This document shows positions 26,800 through 38,660 of a DNA stretch of 64,000 bases, piece after piece. The DNA comes from Nymphaea colorata. Lineage: Eukaryota; Streptophyta; Magnoliopsida; Nymphaeales; Nymphaeaceae. The stretch's first letter is position 1. The number at the start of each line of letters is the position of its first letter. The DNA is taken from positions 3,636,723 to 3,700,722 of the forward strand of contig NC_045145.1 in assembly GCF_008831285.2 (NCBI RefSeq). Reading direction: 5' to 3'. The position numbers were made by a program, and so were the translations under genes. The notes under the pieces are model-generated. The model worked only from the letters and a program-made list of their open reading frames with translations, had not been told where the DNA came from and ran no database searches.

Positions 26800-27025
26800 T
26801 TGGGCACCGGGTACCCGGCCAGACTCGAGTCGAGGCCTGGGCAGCTGGGCCCAAAAAAAAGGACACCGGGCAGCTCGATAATTTTTTAAATATTTATTTA
26901 TTAATATATATATAATATTTTATTACTATTAATATTTTTCTTAAAATTTAATTGGGGTAGACTGGGGCTGAGCCTGGGCCTGAGTTTAGGGTGTTGGGCC
27001 GGCCCGATGCCCAGGCTTACCCATA
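26800..27025. mobile_element. GC-ended element (family G), copy 2
   Basis: It starts GGTTGGGCACCGGGTACCC and ends GGCCGGCCCGATGCCCAGG, with an AT-rich core of about 70 bp. The ends are inverted relative to each other, as in the other copies. Confidence 0.6.
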
Positions 27026-27153
27026 TTTGTATGAAGTTCATGTTTATCTGCCTTTTTACTCACAAATCAAATTAATTAAAAACTGCCAAGATAAGTACAC
27101 GAATAAGCGTGACCGGCATATGTGGATACTGTATTCTATTCGGTGACAACCTT

Positions 27154-27320
27154 CACTACAAAAAACCAAACTTTCTCTGACGGTTGAAAAACATTGGCAA
27201 AACATGGAAACGTGTGGGTAAAAGCTTTACCGACGTCTGAGGCGGTCGTCGATGAAGCAAATGTCGGTGGAACTGTGAACGCACAATGGACATCTAAAGT
27301 CCATCGTCGCCTAATAGAAA
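27154..27320 (+). mobile_element. CACTA-type transposon terminus (fragment)
   Basis: CACTACAAAAAACC is the standard end of plant CACTA (En/Spm) elements. It is followed by subterminal-looking phrases such as GACGGTTG, ACCGACGTC and GTCGGTGG. No opposite end (TTGTAGTG) or transposase is close by, so this is a remnant. CACTACAAAAAA also appears at about 33807 and 34936. Confidence 0.6.
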
Positions 27321-27735
27321 ATTACAAGTGTCTAAGTAATTTCCTACTAGATAGTTATATATGTCTTATCTAAGAATATATATTTTGCTGTTTCACACCA
27401 AACCCTATCTAGGTTTTGTTGCTAGCTGCCATAAACATTTTTTTTTTTTGTCTGTAATCTGAAAGTGGATGGCAGCATTTTTTGGATGCCATAAACAACT
27501 GTCAGTAAAAAGGACTTGCTTTCAGGATATGTCAAAATCAAACTAGGTTTTGAGGGCTTATTCAAGCTGTTGGTGCATGTCTACAGTTTGTTAATTAGGT
27601 CTTTATTTAGACAAGTAGACCCCTTTTTGGAGAAAGACTTTTAGGCATCATGTGGTTCCCTTTTGTTTGGACCTTAAATCTGCATCTGCTCTACACAGCA
27701 AATAGACCAGGGATATATATAAACTTCAATTTGTC

Positions 27736-27747
<12 letters not shown>

Positions 27748-27777
<30 letters not shown>
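27748..27777. repeat. (AT)n microsatellite after a (GT)n run
   Basis: A short GTGTGT tract runs directly into about 14 AT units. Confidence 0.9.
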
Positions 27778-27779
<2 letters not shown>

Positions 27780-28133
27780 AAATTGATAGAAACCAAACCA
27801 TTAGGTCAAAGACTAAAACCAGATTGTTTAAATGTGATGTTTAAGATGTTTTTTTTTTTACAATCTAACCTTTACTAATATGGTATTAAGAATAAGTTGA
27901 AGCAAACCATATGTTAAGTTGATCAGTTTTTAGACTTTAATAGAGAATTTATAATAAGAAAATTTTAATGACTACCATAGCGTCAACATTTTGACAATAG
28001 AAGAATCCACCTTTTCATAAAAACATGTTTTATATCAAAATAATTTTGATAAATACATTAGGATGTTTACATAGTATTTAAAATACTTTTTAGCAAAAAG
28101 TTAAAAGGTTCGGTTTTCGTTCTCGACCTAACG

Positions 28134-28137
<4 letters not shown>

Positions 28138-28180
<43 letters not shown>
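28138..28180. repeat. (AT)n microsatellite
   Basis: About 21 uninterrupted AT units. Confidence 0.95.
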
Positions 28181-28187
<7 letters not shown>

Positions 28188-28785
28188 GTATGTTTAATTA
28201 TATCTGCCTAATACAATGCATCGGGCAGCCATGATTGAACGAAGTTCAAGATGGACAGTATACACACACACAAACACATATAATATATATATATATATGG
28301 CCCAATGGTTTGAAATATATCAATGGAACTTTCTTGGAAGCTTCTATAAAAACCGGAATCATTTTACTCCCGGGGTTCAAGTGTTAATTTGATATTAATG
28401 CATGTCACAGTCGAGATTTGTTGCATTGAAACGATGGCCAGCGGAGGAGGGGAAAAGACGGAGGAAATGCCAAAATGAATCGTTAGAAAAGAAGAGTTGG
28501 TAGGGGTGAGCTATCACAAGGGGAAGCAGTTAACGAGCTGCAAGAGTCTCATGGCTGCATTAATGTGTGCGCTGAATTAGATGCTTCACATATATGCACA
28601 TTTATACTTTAGGGAATCCGTCGCAACGGGTGTTGGTGCAGGCCTTTCGTCGTCAAAAATTAAACGAACGTCATGTCTCTCATGTTCCAAGTACAGTTTG
28701 TCATATTAGTAAAAGAAAAACCTGAAAATTATTCACATTTATCGACCATGCAAGGCAAAACAATAACCAACCTGCATCTCTCTCT

Positions 28786-28790
<5 letters not shown>

Positions 28791-28870
<80 letters not shown>
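28791..28870. repeat. (AT)40 microsatellite
   Basis: Eighty bases of pure AT, preceded by (CT)n and followed by (AC)n. It borders the 105-bp tandem duplication. Confidence 0.97.
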
Positions 28871-28881
<11 letters not shown>

Positions 28882-28951
28882 CTCATGAAACTTTAGTTTG
28901 AGTGTTTTCATAACCAAGTTTTTTGAGTGTTTGAATGTCATCAAAACTGGG

Positions 28952-28985
<34 letters not shown>

Positions 28986-29170
28986 CACTCATGAAACTTT
29001 AGTTTGAGTGTTTTCATAACCAAGTTTTTTGAGTGTTTGAATGTCATCAAAACTGGGTTTGAGGAAATTGGTTTTCATAACACCAAATTGTCACAAAACT
29101 GGATTATATGAGGGTGTCTTCCACTTTTCATAAAATCGAATTGTAACAAAACTAGGTTATATGAGTGTGT
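28871..29170. repeat. Tandem duplication, period about 105, with degenerate extra units
   Basis: The segment AGACACACACACTCATGAAA through CATCAAAACTGGGT occurs at 28871-28951 and again at 28975-29058, separated by an AT run. Downstream, two looser units share TTTTCATAA, ACAAAACT and TTATATGAG (about 29071-29120 and 29133-29175), so the array is older on its right side. Confidence 0.85.
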
Positions 29171-30218
29171 CATTCAAATGACACCTTAATCTTTTTGAAA
29201 GATGACTTCAGTTCCAGTAAATTATTGATAGATGGCTTCATATATGATTCCCAATATATGCCGGAAGCAAAGATATATAATTAAAAGAGACACTTAAGAT
29301 ATAGAATATACAATATTTTGGCATCTGACCTTGATCATTTGGAGACTTGACGATTTATTCTTTATGAGAAGAGACTCTTCTATGACTTGATTACACACAC
29401 TAATATACATATTGACAATAGAAATAAAACGCTTCAAACGACATTCTTAAAATTAACAGTGTATCCATCGAAATTCGTGTGGTCGGTGAGGAACAATTGC
29501 TTGTGCCTTCATACATGAACATTTTTGTATTTTTTGAGACTCAATAAGCATTTAGTGATATTCTTTGCTTCTCTTTCCATTCTTAATTTGTTTTCTCATC
29601 AGAATAAGAAAGGAGTTAATAAATTTGTTTGAACGTACTAAACGATCGATCGACTATTTAAGAACAGTACGTATGATCATCACGATTCCATTCATTTCCC
29701 AAGAAAGAGCAGTAATGCATCCAAGATTTAAAAGGAAAAATAGAAGTATTTATTTATGTTCATAAATAAAGTAAAAAATACTACATGAAGATGGCTACGG
29801 AAAATTGATACAACGCCTCACCATAAGTATGACGCATTGAGAGAGCCTTCAAAAAGAGCATGCGACAATTTAATGAGTTCATGGACATCCCTTGAGTCTC
29901 TTCAATGGCAGTTGCACGCCAAAATTTCAGTCTGCATCTGCTTCCCTTTTGCACCACCATAATCTATCTTTACATTACCCTCGATTAAGATTCAAGATCG
30001 CTCTTGCTAATAACAAGATTACCGAAGGAAGAAAAGAAAGAGAGCAGGGATCTGTCTAACTTCAAGAACAAAGGGAGAGAAAGCTGATGGAAGCTAGAGA
30101 GAGAGAGAGATCTAGATAGAAAGAACAAGCGGAGGATGGATGTAGAGACAGAAAGAAAACGAGCAAGAATTAGGAAGAGTTGATCTAGGGAAAATTTGTG
30201 GGTGGTGACGAAAATTTC

Positions 30219-30590
30219 TCAGTTGTGTAGAGGATTTGGGCCAGTTGGTACCAGCCGTTTCTCGACACCGTAGCGCGGATCCAGTTCTTCAGTCAGCGGA
30301 GGTGGCGGCGGCGGCGGTGACGGTGACGTTGGTGGTGCTGGCCGGAAAGTTTGGATTCTTGGGAGTTGGATGCCGTAAGGAGATGGTGGTGGTGCATGAA
30401 AGGGGTGGGGAAGCTCACCAATGTGATGCTGGTGGGGGAGGCGGTGGTGGTGGCGATGGTGGTAGGCGGCGATGGCTTGGGCTCGAGAGAAGACGAGTTG
30501 TTCTGCACATGATGAAAGCGCCAAGAACTGGAGGAGAAGGAGGGCGGCGATGGCTGGAGTTGCACTTGTGGCTGAGAGGTGGCCCTTCAT
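30219..30590 (-). CDS. CLE9/10: CLE peptide precursor, CLE9/10-like
   Basis: Intronless, 123 aa. Role of the family: a secreted precursor is processed to a 12-residue, usually hydroxyproline-modified signal read by LRR receptor kinases. The ATG at 30590 gives a signal peptide (about 1-28, hydrophobic LLLLQFLALSS core), a variable middle rich in His (around 45-60) and Pro, and the conserved ELDPRYGVEK lead-in. The peptide RLVPTGPNPLHN occupies residues 112-123 and is followed at once by the stop. This differs from the remembered CLE9/CLE10 peptide RLVPSGPNPLHN by Thr for Ser at position 5. An in-frame upstream extension exists on the same strand, but the signal peptide sets the start at 30590. 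Upstream there is a CT-rich leader and a long (CT)n tract (30732-30760). Confidence 0.94.
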   Translation of the reverse strand: MKGHLSATSATPAIAALLLLQFLALSSCAEQLVFSRAQAIAAYHHRHHHRLPHQHHIGELPHPFHAPPPSPYGIQLPRIQTFRPAPPTSPSPPPPPPPLTEELDPRYGVEKRLVPTGPNPLHN

Positions 30591-31119
30591 GCCTCTGAGT
30601 GTGCGCAGGAAAGAGACGGGGCGACGATACTTGTATTTCTGTGCTCCACCTTTCGGAAAGAAAGAGAAAGAGAGAGACAGAGAGAGAAGTGAAGGGATGC
30701 CTGCTTTTAAACGAGGGGCATGAAGTCCATGAGTCTCTCTCTCTCTCTCTCTCTCTCTCTTAAGTATAAATTGAGGCAGTGTACAGCTTTTGTTGTCAAA
30801 CAAGAGAATGCAATGAATTCAGAAACATAATCGGTTGTTTCTATGAAAGGAAAATAAGAAACAAAAAGGAAGGTGAAAATTATTAAGAAACATCTCGTTC
30901 TTTCACAAATTTTTCTTTGAGAAAAAGGCAATGTCTGTCATTATGCACTTCACGAGTGTCATTTTTTTCAAGATCGCTTTCAAAGAACAGCAAATTGATA
31001 AGAGGCTTTTGCCTTCAATTCCTTTGAGTAAGCAACATGAGTATTTCATCCTAATTCAACAAGAGGTCCTAATCCAACAAGAGGGAGACGAACCCTTCAT
31101 CCTTCCCATGACCTCCTTA

Positions 31120-31365
31120 ATGGGTCGGGCCGACCCAGTCAACAACTTGAAACCCGAGCCCGCGCATAGCCCAAGACCCAAAACCTAAGCCCAAGCCCTG
31201 CCTGGCCCAATTCAATTAAAATAAAAAAAAATAATATAAAATATAACTTTAACAATATATATATATATAATTATCAAAATAAAAATAATATTGAAAAGCA
31301 TATCAAACCGAATCGGACCCTACCGGGCCGGGTACCAGGCCGGATGCCCAGCCTTGACAACAAGC
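31120..31365. mobile_element. GC-ended element (family G), copy 3
   Basis: GGGTCGGGCCGACCC and repeated GCCCAAG phrases on the left, an AT-rich core, then GGGCCGGGTACCAGG and CGGATGCCCAGCC on the right. Confidence 0.6.
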
Positions 31366-31986
31366 TTTAGTTGGCACCAAGCTTATCCTAAATATTATTT
31401 CTATCCAATCTCACCCATGAATATCTAGTTTTTCTAGATACTTGGCCTAGCTATAAAACAAGCCCTCAAGGAACTTAAAACTTATAACATATTTATACAA
31501 ATCTTTGTTCTGTAATATCAAGTGCAACACCTTGCCCATTAAAACACGTGTTTTGGAGATCCTCAGATTAAACAATTTGAGGATCTCAATAGCATGGATT
31601 TCAACTCCATGCAAAACCATGGATATAAGGTCAGATGGGGGAGGGTACCGACCTTAAATCCATGGATTTGATGCCCGTAAAAAAAGTTCCATGGAAAAAC
31701 TTCTTAGAATAGGATGGAAAAGATTTTTTTTTTTCACCTATTCTAATCTCACATTGTGTTTGATAGGTACAAAAAACATTTTTTGGACAAAATTTCAAGT
31801 GTTTGAACCATGAAAAATTTCCTAGATAAATTTTTAAGCAACCCCTTCTAAAAAATAGAACATTGCTTCCACCCTAAAGAACTAATACAGGAATTAAACA
31901 GCAAGAATGCAGTACCAACAAAAAATATATATTTATATACTCATTCATGCTTAATCAAATAAATTTCAGACAAATATTGAAGTTAA

Positions 31987-32019
<33 letters not shown>

Positions 32020-32384
32020 AATTGGAAATAGTCTTTGTATTTGCAAGAGTGAATTATTCCCACTTGTGATTGGTTCAATGTGAACTCTTACTATATTATA
32101 TTGATGAATGGGTTATGTCTTTAAGAAAATGGCAGAAAGATTGAGTGGCATAAGAATGATCCAAGGATTGGTTACTTGTTCCAGAAGATAGACAACACCA
32201 ATTGTGGTGACTTTTCCTACTTTGAAGGTTTTGGACATCTATTCTTGTACTTGAGACCTGTAATTCACAAGGAAGGCCAATCAAGTTCTCTTGGCACAAT
32301 GATCAGGATGGGGGCTGGTAGAGGCGTTTCAAATTTTCAAAGTCTTAATTTTCTGTTCTGCAAAAGAAGAGCCACTGAAACGCA

Positions 32385-32515
32385 AGTTGAAATGTAGTAG
32401 AGGTGGCACCTTGAGACATCAAAAGCATACCTCATACCCTAAAGAGATAAGGGGTTGGTGAGAGCTTATGGCTCTCTTCTAAGCTTTAGGATGAAATACT
32501 CATCTGCTCATCTAG
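32385..32515 (+). repeat. Short dispersed repeat (family S), copy 2
   Basis: Shares gcaagttgaaatg, ggtggcacc, ataccctaaagagataaggggttgg and gatgaaatactc with the copies at 623 and 33425. No long A-tail remains. Confidence 0.5.
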
Positions 32516-33135
32516 AAAGTTCCCCCGAGATGTGCACTTCTCATATAAGAAAGATGTAGTTGACTGTTCATGCAAAGCCAATAAAAATTGTATTCTATCA
32601 TTTGGGTGAATTCATAAAGTAAATCAAATGAATCACCATAAAGATAGCTATATCACGGTTGGCCTCGAACGATGCATTGTATTCTATAGAATAGTGACAC
32701 AAGGCAAATGTAATTACTTCGAATGATACCAAGGAAGAACGATTCAAACCTATCGTATCAAGTACCATCTAGAATCTGGTTTCAGATGTCAAAGAACCAA
32801 TAAAACCATTATGAGGCTGTCTAACTACAGAACAAAACCAGCAATTCTAGCTGTCATACCATTTCATGAGATGTGGGATCAAGGTATGAATATCTGAACA
32901 AGCAATGCCACAAGCAAATGAATTACATGTATGAGCTTACCTTGAGTGAACATGAGGTTAACAAACTATTGCCCGAAGAAGAGAGAAAGACCCCTGATTC
33001 TTCTTGCCTATGGGGTTTGTAAGATGCGTTGAGACTTGAATGGGGTATGGTACGTCCTTTAACTTGAGTGTCCTAATCACATCTTTTAGATTCAGGAGAA
33101 TAGTATCCATGAAAATGTCTTCTACATGCCTACCT

Positions 33136-33183
33136 GCCCATGTATATGTATAATTCTATGCCCATGTATATGTATAATTCTAT
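33136..33183. repeat. 24-bp unit repeated twice
   Basis: Two adjacent identical copies of a unit beginning GCCCATGTATATGTATAATT. Confidence 0.9.
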
Positions 33184-33424
33184 TATATATGAACGCTTTT
33201 TGTAATATATATATATATATATATATAAAGAGAAGATATTGACAGGTAAGGTAAAGGAGAAAGGGGAAACAGCCAGCAGGGGGTGGACATAAACATATTA
33301 GGTATCAACATCAAATGAACAAGTAAGATATATAGTGGTTCTGGATTGAAGTTAATCAACTATTCACTTGCAAAATCAACTCAGAAATAATTCATTAGAG
33401 ACAAGGGCATCAACTATCTATGTT

Positions 33425-33645
33425 GTAAAAAGGGCCATTGATGTGCAAGTTAAAGCATGGCAGTGGTGACACCCTCAAGACATTGAAAGCATGCACTATA
33501 CCCTATAGAGACAAGGGGTTGAGTGGGAGCTTCGACTTTCCTTTGAACGGTAGTCTGAAATACTCCAGACAATGAGTTTGGTGGGAGCTTCGGCTTTCCT
33601 TTGAATGGTAGGATGAAATACTCCGCATACTTAACTAAAAAACTA
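33425..33645 (+). repeat. Short dispersed repeat (family S), copy 3, internally duplicated
   Basis: Starts GTTGTAAAAAGGGCC and carries the family phrases. The 3' block (gtgggagcttcg(a/g)ctttcctttgaa, then tgaaatactcc) is present twice in a row, at about 33516-33564 and 33580-33625. Confidence 0.55.
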
Positions 33646-35076
33646 TTCAATCTAATGGAGGAATCAATTAAATCGTATTTGGATTCAATCTATATTCCAT
33701 AATGAGCTAATTACAGTTGAAATTAGTTTTGGACTTTATTTGATGTCCTCAAAACAAATCAAGTATCGCCAACTCAAAATTTTTAGGTATCATTTAAATG
33801 ACACACTACAAAAAATTGGTTGTTTAATCAATTTTGAAAAATTGGTTCGGTTGTTAGGGTAATAGGATGAAAAAAAAATTATTTTTTTGCCAATAACTTC
33901 ATGGGTGCCAAGTTATTCATTCCTTTTTGAAGAACAAATTCTGCCAAAAATAAGTTTTGACAAAACTTACTTCTGGTATCACTTGAAGGCACCCGAAATG
34001 AAATGGTGTTCTGAAAGCAGCCAAATACATGTAAATTCAATTTGGATCAAACATCTTGATTAAACTGTTGAATGCTGGCAAATATGGGAATATGTTGGTT
34101 CTCATTCGATGACAAACATAGGGAATATTTATATAATTTTAGATTTTTAGGGGGCACTTATGTGTAAATGAGAAAAACTATCATGAAGTTTTAATATGAA
34201 AATAAACACTCTTTGTGGGCCTGTGTAGACAATTGCCCACACCATGACTCCACTTGCCTCTGCTCCTGCTCATCTTTTGTTGTCATTTCTTTTGTATGTG
34301 TATGCATGTGTCTAAACTAAGATTTGCAAGTGGTTTGCATCTGGATTGAGTTTTTTTTTTTAATCCAAATCTAATAGGCTTGATCTGGTTCTGGCCTCTA
34401 ATGCATTTTTCTGCCCAAGATTTGATCTATTTGCAATATTATCAAGGCATTTGGTGATAATAACAGTATGCTATCGTTCCATATATCTAAAGATTGTGAT
34501 GGCACATGAATCACTTGTATATGCCTCAATCACTCAATACAAGGAACAATAACATACTGTTACTGCTGCTAAATGATCCTTATTGTGTGAACTGAAAGAG
34601 TTATGCGCGCGTTCTGGTGCAGAAGAAATGTGCACAAGGGTATGTAATGACAAAAATGCCCCTATGTAAGTAAAAAAAAGAAGCTTTGAAGAGGGCAAAA
34701 AGGGTTACAACAAAGTTAAAAGTCAAACATGTACATTTCTTCATAAAAAAATTTCGAAAATACCCCAACCCGCCTTCTTTTCTTTTCCCTTTAGTGTATG
34801 TGTACGTGCACAGAAATGTGCACACAACTCAATCTCATTGTGGACATGTATGCATTCATTTTGAGAAGTACCAGGCATATTCATATCACATTACATTTTC
34901 CTTTCCACATACATGACTGTATTTATTAGGCCCTACACTACAAAAAACTTGAAATGAAGGACCACATAAACTTTGTACCTTGGTAACCAGCAACTGAAAT
35001 GAATGCAGCAAAATGTGAACCAGAAGCAAAAAACCAAGTACTTGACAATATCATAATATCAACCTAGCTGACAGGA

Positions 35077-35366
35077 TTTTACAATCCGAATCCGATTTTT
35101 ATATTTATATCCAAATCCGAATCCAAAATTTGAACCGGATTTTGCCAATTTTTCAAAATTTAATTGCATTAGATATAGGATATGCTATCCGAATTCAATT
35201 GGATATTTATGTATATCCGAATCCAAATCCAAATATGATCGGATGCCATTTATTAAATCCGAATCCGATCCGATTTCTTAATCGGACATTAATTTTTTTT
35301 CATATCCGATTTTTTCGGATCGGATCGGTGGATATCTGATTCAAATCGGATATATTGACATCCCTA
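35077..35366 (+). mobile_element. Family-T element, 5'-degraded copy
   Basis: Dense ATCCGAATCC phrases. The right end TTGACATCCC (35355-35364) matches the terminal inverted repeat of the family. The left terminus is not recognisable. Confidence 0.6.
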
Positions 35367-36479
35367 ATTACAGAACTTGGCATGTCCAAAAAATGGAAAA
35401 ATTCAATTGTTTCTCATCCCAGTAAGATCCAATAACATGGTTCAACTGATGATCAAATTAAGATCTATCTGGGCAGCTTGGATATGGATCTGACAAGGTT
35501 TATATCTTTAATTCTTTTAGGGACACTTATATATATAACAATCAAATATATCAAAAACATTAACATAAAATTAAACTAACTTTGTTGGAGCGACTTGGGC
35601 AGTTTCCCACACCAGCCACCATGTTGGTCCGCCACTGGTCAGGCCGAGTTGCAGGCTGTTGCTACACAGCTGCTGCTGTCTTGCTGCACCCTGCACCTAA
35701 CTGGGACACAGTTAGATGGCAAGTCTCTTATATCCCAAGCTTCTGGAGATGGTGGGTTCTGAAAAGCACTTTTTATGGTACACCAACAAAGCAGACAAGG
35801 AAAGCTACCAAACTTAACAATGATTATTCTTCAAACATGCTTTTGGCAGAACAGTAAGCTTGAATGCGAAGCAATAATATCATATTGGCATCTAAATAAC
35901 TTGAATGGGCAAGAAAATTTAACCCGGCACTTTCGGTTTTAGATGGTTTGATTAGTAAGCAGTTTGGAGTCCATGAAGAAGATGGTATCATCTAAACTGT
36001 AGCGAACTGCGACGTTGAAGCGCTACATAGAAGAGCGATCATGAGCTGATCACTCATTCTGAAACTAAAATTGCTCGTGCGCACTTTTCCAAAAATCAGA
36101 AGTCCTGTCACTTTGCGTTATATTTACCATGTCAATATAAGAGCAAAAGCAAAGATACATGCGTTAGAATTTGTATGGAGAAGTGAAATTTTCCTTCTTA
36201 AAAATGGTTGCAAAGCAAAAGGAAGAGACAGAACTCAAATGTAAATATAAGAAAACACTAGCAGGGAATTTGGCTATAGAAGGATGTAGAGAGGGGCGGA
36301 AACAGGTGTGGGCAGTTGCCGGCACCGCCTACCCAAAAAATGTTTATTTTCATATTGATACTTTTAGAGTAATTTTTATTTACATATGGATTCCCCTTAA
36401 AAATCTAAAATTTTATAACTAGTGGTTCTTAGCCAGATTTTTTTTTTGTTCCACCCTTGATGTGAGTTTAAATATATAT

Positions 36480-36860
36480 AGGTGGTTATTAGCATAATTA
36501 CAAATAATGTCTCGGAGTTTTAAACAGTGAGGTATAATACGGCAACCTTGAAAAAAAGGAGAAAAAAACGAGAGAAATACAGTAAATTTTTAAAAAAATT
36601 TAAAAACTAAAAATGGAGGAAAAATAAAATAATTGAGAAACTAATAACACAAACGTTAAAAGATAAGTAGATTTACAAAAAATAAAAATAAAAAAAAACT
36701 GTTTGACATTAAAAAAACACGAAAAAACGTATTAAAAACGCATTTTTTTCGTTTTTCATGTTTTTTTCAAAAAACACATTTTTTTAGTTTTAAATGGCTA
36801 GTTAATTTAATGGCATTTTTTTTGCATTTTTTCAAAAAGAATGGGTTTTTGTGACTATGA
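36480..36860 (+). repeat. AT-rich dispersed element, copy 2
   Basis: Reverse-complement match in block order to 12395-12720 (for example gtataatacggcaacctt here against the ccatattataac end there, and ggctagttaatttaatgg against taaattaactggcc). Confidence 0.65.
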
Positions 36861-36903
36861 TTATTGGTAAACCCTTGAAGGTGTCGTCCGGAAGTTGGGT
36901 AGA

Positions 36904-37200
36904 CTAGGGATGTAAACGGTCGGATTTGTGTAGGATCTAACCTTTAGTGAGTTGGAATCAATTAATCGGACCCCATGCATTCAGATTCTTACTCGTACTT
37001 GCATCAGATTCAATTCTTAGTTTTAAAAACAAATTCAGATCTCCACTAGCATAAGATCAGGTCAGGTCATTATTAGATCTTAGACACAAATCAGATTTAG
37101 ATTCAGTTTTGATTACAAAAACTGCATTTCAGATCTGGATGTAATCAGTAATTGGATCTAACTGTCTTTTACCAGATCCGACTATATGACTTGAAAATTA
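36904..37200. mobile_element. Family-T-like element, diverged copy
   Basis: Begins CTAGGGATGTAAACGGTCGG, similar to the GGGATGTCAA terminus, and continues with GATCCGA and CAGATTTAGATTC phrases. The right end was not found. Confidence 0.4.
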
Positions 37201-37629
37201 ATTAGGTTACAGGATGCGTCGTGTTCATTTGCGCCCTAGGAAGGAGATTTAGAGTCGCAGAATTCAAGACTAAAATTTTCGCTTTGATTGTAAAGAAGGA
37301 AAGGTCGACGCCTACCTAACCTTGGAAATGCCAAGTAGTGACTAAAAAGCAAAGATAATGATGGAAAAGCAAACTTTTTCATTAGAGTGTGTTTGACGAC
37401 TCAATCCATATCTTGAGATAATGTACAAGATCCTTGCTCTTAAATTTTAGTTTTTTTATTTATTTCTAATAAAGATATGAATTTCTATGTTTGAAGGATG
37501 CAAGGACTACACCAAGGATTTGTAAATTTTGTATCTTAAGATCCACTATCTTTTATAATGTCAACCGATCATATTCAAATTAGATAACCTTTAAAAGTAA
37601 ATGTTTTTTTTTTTATATTCACATATTCA

Positions 37630-37985
37630 AATCCCTAGTCAAAGTTGAACAAAAAAAAAGTTATATCCGAATTTAAAATCCAATTTTCACAATCCAAATC
37701 CAATCCTAATCCGTCTTTACATTCATATTAGAATTGGAATCCGAATTTTGAACTGAATATGGCTGATTTTCAAAATATAAAAGTATTGAATATAAAACAT
37801 TTACTTAAAACTAAATCCAAGCTAAATCTGAATCTGAAACTCATATATTTATATATATTTGAATCTGAATTTGAGCCTGATCGGATGTCATTTCTTAAAT
37901 CATAATCCGATCAATTTCTTAATTGGGTATTAATTTTTTTCCATATCTAATTTTATTAGAACAGTTTAGTCAGATGTTTGATTCA
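37630..37985 (+). mobile_element. Family-T element, diverged copy
   Basis: Internal blocks (atccgaatttaaaatcc, tttacattcatatt, gaattttgaactgaatatgg, attaatttttttccatatct) follow the same order as the copy at 51754-52160. The ends are degraded. Confidence 0.5.
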
Positions 37986-38559
37986 CAAATCAAACTTCCT
38001 CTAGTCTGGCTGCCTAGTTCTCGGCTGAGACTTCTTCAAGTCTGGCTGCCTAGACTTCCTCTAATCTGACTTAAGGTTCAAGATTTGAAGCATAATGGTG
38101 ATCTTAGAACTATGTTTTCAAATCTACACTTTGATAAGATTGTGAATTTAATGCAGGACCTTGTTAAATCAGACTCTGTGAGTATAAAATTCAAGGTAAT
38201 CAAGCGCCGCCATAAATTTTCTGTTTGGAAAATACGAGTTTGTCCGCTTATGTTAAATCTCTAGAAAGCAAAAGCAATATGCTTGCAGAAACTCAACAAA
38301 TCACTGATATAGGAGGAGGCACAATCTTATCTGGGCTTATGCCTTTGTCTTGTCCCACTCAACCAAAAAGAAGATGTGATTGTTGCACTTGATCGCTCCT
38401 TTTCTAGATGCATGTCAAAAAGAAGATACAATTTAAAGTGTGAAAATGTTTATTTGGTGGAAAACCTAGAAAAGATTCCTCTTTTTGAAATTCTTGAGAT
38501 CTTAGATTTAAATTTTTGTGGGTCTTTCGTTCCCTAGTTAGGGGTTTTTTTGAAGAGAA

Positions 38560-38660
38560 ATCTCTTTCTTTTTTTGCAGATTGTTTTTGTACTTAGGGGA
38601 CTTCTTGTCTCCAGATTTTGTTATATATTTCTATTTTGTCGGCTCTCTCTCTCTTTGATT
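38560..38660 (+). mobile_element. LINE-like 3' end, CT-tailed (copy 1)
   Basis: Contains TTAGGGGACTTCTTGTCTCC, then ATTTTGTTATATATTTCTATTTTGTCGG and (CT)n. The same series ends a recognisable LINE fragment at 59994-60356 and recurs at 46370-46475, so this is probably a 5'-truncated LINE insertion. Confidence 0.55.

Larger units (their letters stand above)
23347..30218. other. Repeat-rich spacer, no gene recognised
   Basis: No supported gene. Content: a family-T element (23829-24180), a 26-bp tandem pair, a GC-ended element (24560-24880), (AT)n tracts, a family-D repeat (25960-26120), another GC-ended element (26800-27025), a CACTA terminus (27154) and a 105-bp tandem duplication (28871-29058). 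The stretch 29160-30218 shows nothing recognisable apart from the 3' flank of the CLE gene. Confidence 0.6.

Noticed and set aside
30236..30598. Glycine-rich plus-strand open frame
   Set aside because: It is the complement of the CLE gene, whose signal peptide and terminal peptide are clear.
35582..35857. 91-residue plus-strand open frame
   Set aside because: No homology recognised, no splice or promoter context; probably chance.
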